DNA of 26,167 nucleotides, taken from Clostridiales bacterium UBA1701. Lineage in GTDB: Bacteria > Bacillota > Clostridia > Oscillospirales > Oscillospiraceae. The notes under the pieces were generated by a model. That model did no database searches and was not told where the DNA came from. It saw only the letters and a program-made list of their open reading frames with translations. The translations under genes were made by a program, and so were the position numbers. This document shows positions 23,156-26,167 of the stretch, piece after piece. Where the stretch lies: assembly GCA_002320035.1 (NCBI GenBank), contig DCJL01000021.1, forward strand, positions 83,726-109,892, read 5' to 3'. Each line of letters opens with the position of its first letter. Within the stretch, counting starts at the first letter, position 1.

Positions 23156-23296
23156 CTATATTATTCGCCGCCGGCCTGCTGACGCTCAGCATTAACGCCC
23201 CATCGGCCGCGCTTCGGGCGGGGGGGCATTGCCGTCAAATTGCCCGTTATCCACAGCGCGCTTCAGCCAAAACGCGCATCCCGGGTCGGGAAATTT

Positions 23297-24574
23297 TTAT
23301 GTAACAAGGGCGCCCAGGGTCAAAATGCCCAGGTTTTTTTCGTAGATGCCCGGGAAATCCGAGATTGGCAGGGGGTTCACACCCCGGCCCGCCTCTATGG
23401 TGTAGCCGGGGCGGTCAAAATCCTGAATAAACCAGTCCTTATACCCGGCAAAGCCCGATGCATAGGGAGTCTCCTCTACGGCGTAGCCCGAGACGTCGGA
23501 AAAAACCTGGGCGATCTGCCGGGAGCCCGGCGGTTCATAGTCCAGAAAACGCCAATAGATCACCTCTCCCTGCGTGTGATAAGCCAGAATGAGGGCCGGG
23601 TCAAAGCTCAGCGTCAAATCATACATAGCTCTGCTCTCCGGGGCGGAGAGAGGCGAAGGGCCCACATAATCCGCCGGGGCGGGGGAAGTAATCCCCTGGG
23701 CGAATTTAATTTCCCGCGCCTTCTCCCAGAGGGCCGGATACTGGAGATTCAGGTCCGTGCCCCGGATATTCGCCTTCCAGCCCCCGGGGAAGCGGAAGGA
23801 AGGGTAGGCCGCGGAGATCGCACGGGCGGTATTATAATACTCGCCTGCGCTCAGCTCCCCCGTCACAAGGTCTATCCCGTCCGGGTTTACCGCCGGGACA
23901 AGGCAAAGGCTTGAATATTCCAAAATCTCCCCTGCGCTGACGCCGAAAAGCTCTCCGCCGAAAGCAAAGGCCCGGGCAAGCTCCTCGGCAAAGCGGAGGA
24001 GGACGGGCGTAGTTATCCACTCGTTGGCGTGATGGGAGGCGTTATATAAAACCCGGTTTTCCCCCTGCCCCAGGGTCATTGTCCAGAGCGGCCTGCCCAT
24101 GACGCTTTTTCCCGCCTCTCCGGTGACGATAAAGGGATAGCGCGCTCCCAGGCCACGCACGCAGTAACCCACAAGCGCCGAGCTGAAGCTGATATTCTCC
24201 GGCACCACCGGGAAAGGCAGCGGCACCACCACCGGAGCGCCTACCCGGAGATTCTCCGCCTGCAGCCCCGGGTTTGCCAGAGTCAGCGCTTCCAGAGAGG
24301 CGCCGTGTAGGGCGGCAATTGAGGAAAGTGTGTCCCCCCGGCGGACAGTATGCACAAGATAGCCCGTATACCAGGGTAAAATGGCTCTGTGGGTCTCCGG
24401 TCCCGCCACACCGTCCACCGTAAGGCCAAAGGCCCCCTGAAAGCGCGCCAGGGCGTTTTTTGTGGCCTGGCCGAAAAAGCCGTCCGTCTCAAGGCCCCCG
24501 AAGCCGGCCCGGTCCAGCGCCAGCTGCAGAAGCTCCACCGCCGGCCCGGTGCTGCCTGTTCTCAGAACTCTCAT
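23297..24574 (-). CDS. M14 zinc gamma-D-glutamyl-diamino-acid endopeptidase with PG-binding and LysM domains
   Basis: A 425-residue modular peptidoglycan hydrolase. Residues 1-65 form a PG_binding_1 domain (VELLQLALDRAGF, LETDGFFGQATKNALARFQ, VDGVAGPET); 72-118 a LysM domain (HTVRRGDTLSSIAALHG); from about 130 to the end a carboxypeptidase-type M14 domain with zinc ligands His182 and Glu185 (SHHANEW) and His333 (AYHTQGE), and catalytic Glu394 (YTIEAGRG). This layout matches endopeptidase I of spore-forming Bacilli, which cuts the gamma-D-Glu-diamino acid bond of the peptide stem. No signal peptide is seen, as expected for an enzyme made in the sporulating cell. Start: GGAGG 8 bases before the ATG at 24574; the frame extends to 24661 without support. 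Confidence 0.9.
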   Translation of the reverse strand: MRVLRTGSTGPAVELLQLALDRAGFGGLETDGFFGQATKNALARFQGAFGLTVDGVAGPETHRAILPWYTGYLVHTVRRGDTLSSIAALHGASLEALTLANPGLQAENLRVGAPVVVPLPFPVVPENISFSSALVGYCVRGLGARYPFIVTGEAGKSVMGRPLWTMTLGQGENRVLYNASHHANEWITTPVLLRFAEELARAFAFGGELFGVSAGEILEYSSLCLVPAVNPDGIDLVTGELSAGEYYNTARAISAAYPSFRFPGGWKANIRGTDLNLQYPALWEKAREIKFAQGITSPAPADYVGPSPLSAPESRAMYDLTLSFDPALILAYHTQGEVIYWRFLDYEPPGSRQIAQVFSDVSGYAVEETPYASGFAGYKDWFIQDFDRPGYTIEAGRGVNPLPISDFPGIYEKNLGILTLGALVT

Positions 24575-24909
24575 ATGCCGCGCCTCCAAAAAAATTCTCC
24601 CTGAAATATATGCGCCGCAGTTTCGTTTCAGAACCGGCCGGTCCTTGGTAAAAGCGCACAAAAAGCGGCGCCTAAAATTGGATTGTCTAATCGCTGGGGA
24701 CTATGTATAATAGAAGGGGGATTGTATAGTCCCAAATTTGACTGCGTGTCCGGCTCTCCATATTCATAGCCGGGGACAGCTTTAACAAGGAGGAATATTC
24801 GCTTCCCCGGGACTCGGGGTGCGGCAGTGTGGAGACCTGTCGTAATGCGGGAGGCCGGGGCCCCCGCGAGGGCGTTCAGGCGGAGGCCGGGCGCTCAGAG
24901 TCGGCAAGT
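24575..24909 (+). promoter_or_regulatory. Promoter and unusual leader of the MsmX-type gene
   Basis: No gene is seen. TTGTCT (24683-24688), 17-base spacer, TATAAT (24706-24711) form a good promoter. A bulged hairpin lies at 24747-24778 (TGTCC-GGCT with AGCC-GGGGACA). A perfect Shine-Dalgarno AAGGAGGA (24787-24794) follows, but no ATG stands at the right distance; the conserved protein begins 115 bases later at 24910. The spacer is very GC-rich, with a small CCCCG/CGGGG hairpin at 24805-24819. A GTG at 24829 is in frame with the coding region, and a 25-codon frame (24845-24922) overlaps the true start. Confidence 0.6.
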
Positions 24910-26091
24910 ATGGCAACTGTAACACTGAAGAACGTAAAAAAGATCTATCCCTTTGTAAGCGGCGAGGGCAAAAAGAAGAAAAAGAAGAAGGGCGAACCGG
25001 AGGAGGAAAAGAAGGTCAACCTCCAGATTACCGAGCAGGGCGTCGTGGCGGTACAGGAGTTCAATCTGGACATTGCGGACAAGGAGTTCATCGTTCTGGT
25101 CGGTCCCTCAGGCTGCGGAAAATCCACCACCCTGAGAATGGTGGCGGGCCTTGAGGAAATAACCGAGGGCGAGCTGTATATCGACGGTAAGCTCATGAAT
25201 GACGTAGCCCCCAAGGACAGGGACATCGCCATGGTCTTTCAGAACTACGCGCTCTATCCGCACATGACCGTATATGAAAACATGGCTTTTTCCCTTAAGC
25301 TGCGCAAAGAAAGAAAAGATATTATTGATAAAAAGGTCCGCGAGGCGGCGGAGATTCTGGATATCACCCAGTATCTGGACCGTAAGCCCAAGGCCCTGTC
25401 CGGTGGCCAGAGACAACGTGTTGCCATCGGCCGCGCCATCGTCCGCGACCCCGCCGTTTTTCTGATGGACGAGCCGCTCTCCAACCTGGACGCGAAGCTC
25501 CGCAATCAGATGCGCGCCGAGATAATTAAGCTGCGCGAGCGCATAAACACTACCTTTATCTATGTTACCCACGACCAGACCGAGGCTATGACCCTGGGCG
25601 ACAGAATCGTCATCATGCGCGACGGCTACATCCAGCAGATCGGCACGCCCCAGGAAGTTTTCAACAATCCCCGCAATCTGTTTGTGGCCGGCTTCATCGG
25701 GACCCCCCAGATGAACCTCTTTGACGCCAGGCTTGTAAAGGAGCAGGACCGCTACTTTGTGGAGCTGGGCGGCATAAGGGTGGAGCTGGACGGCGAGAAG
25801 CGGGAACGTCTTGCCGCCAAGGGCGTTGAAAGCCAGGACATCATACTGGGCGTCCGGCCGGAACACACCCAGCTTGTGGAAAGCGGCGTGGCTGCCAAGG
25901 TGGACGTGTCTGAGATGATGGGCTCCTCCGTGCATCTGCATGTCACCGCCGAGGGGAAGGACGTTATTATTATCGTCCCCACCACCGACATAAAGGGCTA
26001 TTACAGCATGGGCGACACCGTACACTTCAGCTTCAACGGCAGCATGGCCCATGTTTTCAGCAAAGAGGACGAGCACAACCTGGAGTGGTAA
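24910..26091 (+). CDS. MsmX/UgpC-type ABC transporter ATPase (sugar importers)
   Basis: A 393-residue ATPase of the multi-sugar importer group (MsmX/MalK/UgpC). Walker A GPSGCGKST (65-73), Q-loop MVFQNYALYPHMT (108-120), signature LSGGQRQR (163-170), Walker B VFLMDEPLSNLD (183-194), switch His in YVTHDQTEAM, and a C-terminal TOBE/regulatory domain (ILGVRPEHTQLVESG onward). A charged insertion (about residues 19-38, rich in Lys and Glu) interrupts the first strand ahead of Walker A. No permease or binding-protein genes adjoin it, which fits a shared ATPase serving several sugar importers, as MsmX does in Bacillus. Start at 24910 is chosen from the conserved MATVTLKNVKKIYP; upstream GTG at 24829 would add 27 residues of non-conserved look. 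Confidence 0.92.
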   Translation: MATVTLKNVKKIYPFVSGEGKKKKKKKGEPEEEKKVNLQITEQGVVAVQEFNLDIADKEFIVLVGPSGCGKSTTLRMVAGLEEITEGELYIDGKLMNDVAPKDRDIAMVFQNYALYPHMTVYENMAFSLKLRKERKDIIDKKVREAAEILDITQYLDRKPKALSGGQRQRVAIGRAIVRDPAVFLMDEPLSNLDAKLRNQMRAEIIKLRERINTTFIYVTHDQTEAMTLGDRIVIMRDGYIQQIGTPQEVFNNPRNLFVAGFIGTPQMNLFDARLVKEQDRYFVELGGIRVELDGEKRERLAAKGVESQDIILGVRPEHTQLVESGVAAKVDVSEMMGSSVHLHVTAEGKDVIIIVPTTDIKGYYSMGDTVHFSFNGSMAHVFSKEDEHNLEW

Positions 26092-26097
26092 ACCATC

Positions 26098-26128
26098 AAA
26101 GTCTCCTGCCTTCGGGTGGGAGACTTTT
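26098..26128 (+). terminator. Intrinsic terminator after the MsmX-type gene
   Basis: AAAGTCTCC (26098-26106) pairs with GGAGACTTT (26119-26127), loop of 12 bases containing a TTCGG turn, and a short T-run ends the stem. It begins seven bases after the stop codon. Confidence 0.8.
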
Positions 26129-26167
26129 GCTATATAAAACATGGCAAAAATCTGAATGTGCCATTTC

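Overview
The window reads as a chromosomal segment of an anaerobic, moderately GC-rich gut Firmicute, most likely a clostridial Oscillospiraceae-type bacterium. The signs are a SCIFF-peptide radical SAM maturase (typical of Clostridia), a choloylglycine/bile-salt-hydrolase-type enzyme (typical of gut inhabitants), a PPi-type phosphofructokinase, a cortex-lytic-type M14 endopeptidase (spore formers) and an MsmX/UgpC-type sugar ABC ATPase with a lysine-rich insertion. This assignment is inference from gene content. No rRNA, tRNA, IS element, phage gene or CRISPR array was seen.

Layout. (1) 1-5468, plus strand: 3' part of a SCIFF maturase gene directly abutting a PLP fold-I decarboxylase, then a bile-salt-hydrolase-like gene with its own promoter, then the potassium transporter gene kup. 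(2) 5469-5815: a gene-free convergent junction filled with consecutive palindromes. (3) 19519 down to 5816, minus strand: fourteen closely packed genes. In transcription order they are a NitT/TauT-type substrate-binding lipoprotein, two permeases, two ABC ATPases, an RpiB-like isomerase, the N- and C-terminal halves of a split transketolase, an enlarged transaldolase-like protein, a TauE/SafE membrane protein, a class II aldolase, a PPi-type phosphofructokinase, a triosephosphate-isomerase-like protein and a LarA-like (nickel-pincer) racemase/epimerase. (4) 19763-23024, plus strand: a divergent LacI-family regulator, a GldA-family polyol dehydrogenase and a second TauE/SafE protein. (5) 23297-26128: an M14 gamma-D-glutamyl-diamino-acid endopeptidase (minus) and the MsmX-type ATPase (plus).

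How it may work together. Regions 3 and 4 look like one inducible catabolic unit. A perfect LacI-type palindrome (20795-20806) sits before the dehydrogenase gene, and a 10/12 match (19620-19631) sits in the divergent intergenic region that drives the long operon. The unit joins an importer of the family that carries sulfonates, nitrate-like anions and related compounds, two TauE/SafE proteins (a family linked to sulfonate and sulfite export), and a nearly complete set of sugar-phosphate rearranging enzymes. Several of those enzymes depart from their housekeeping relatives at substrate-contact positions: the RpiB-like protein lacks the ring-opening His and most phosphate ligands, the TIM-like protein has a changed GAFTGE-type motif, and the transaldolase-like protein is much enlarged. 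The best reading is an undescribed pathway for an unusual anionic sugar or polyol. A sulfonated sugar (a relative of the sulfo-transketolase route) or a tetrose/tetritol are the two leading options; neither is proven here. The importer is itself notable, because its two ATPases carry complementary defects that predict one canonical and one degenerate ATP site.
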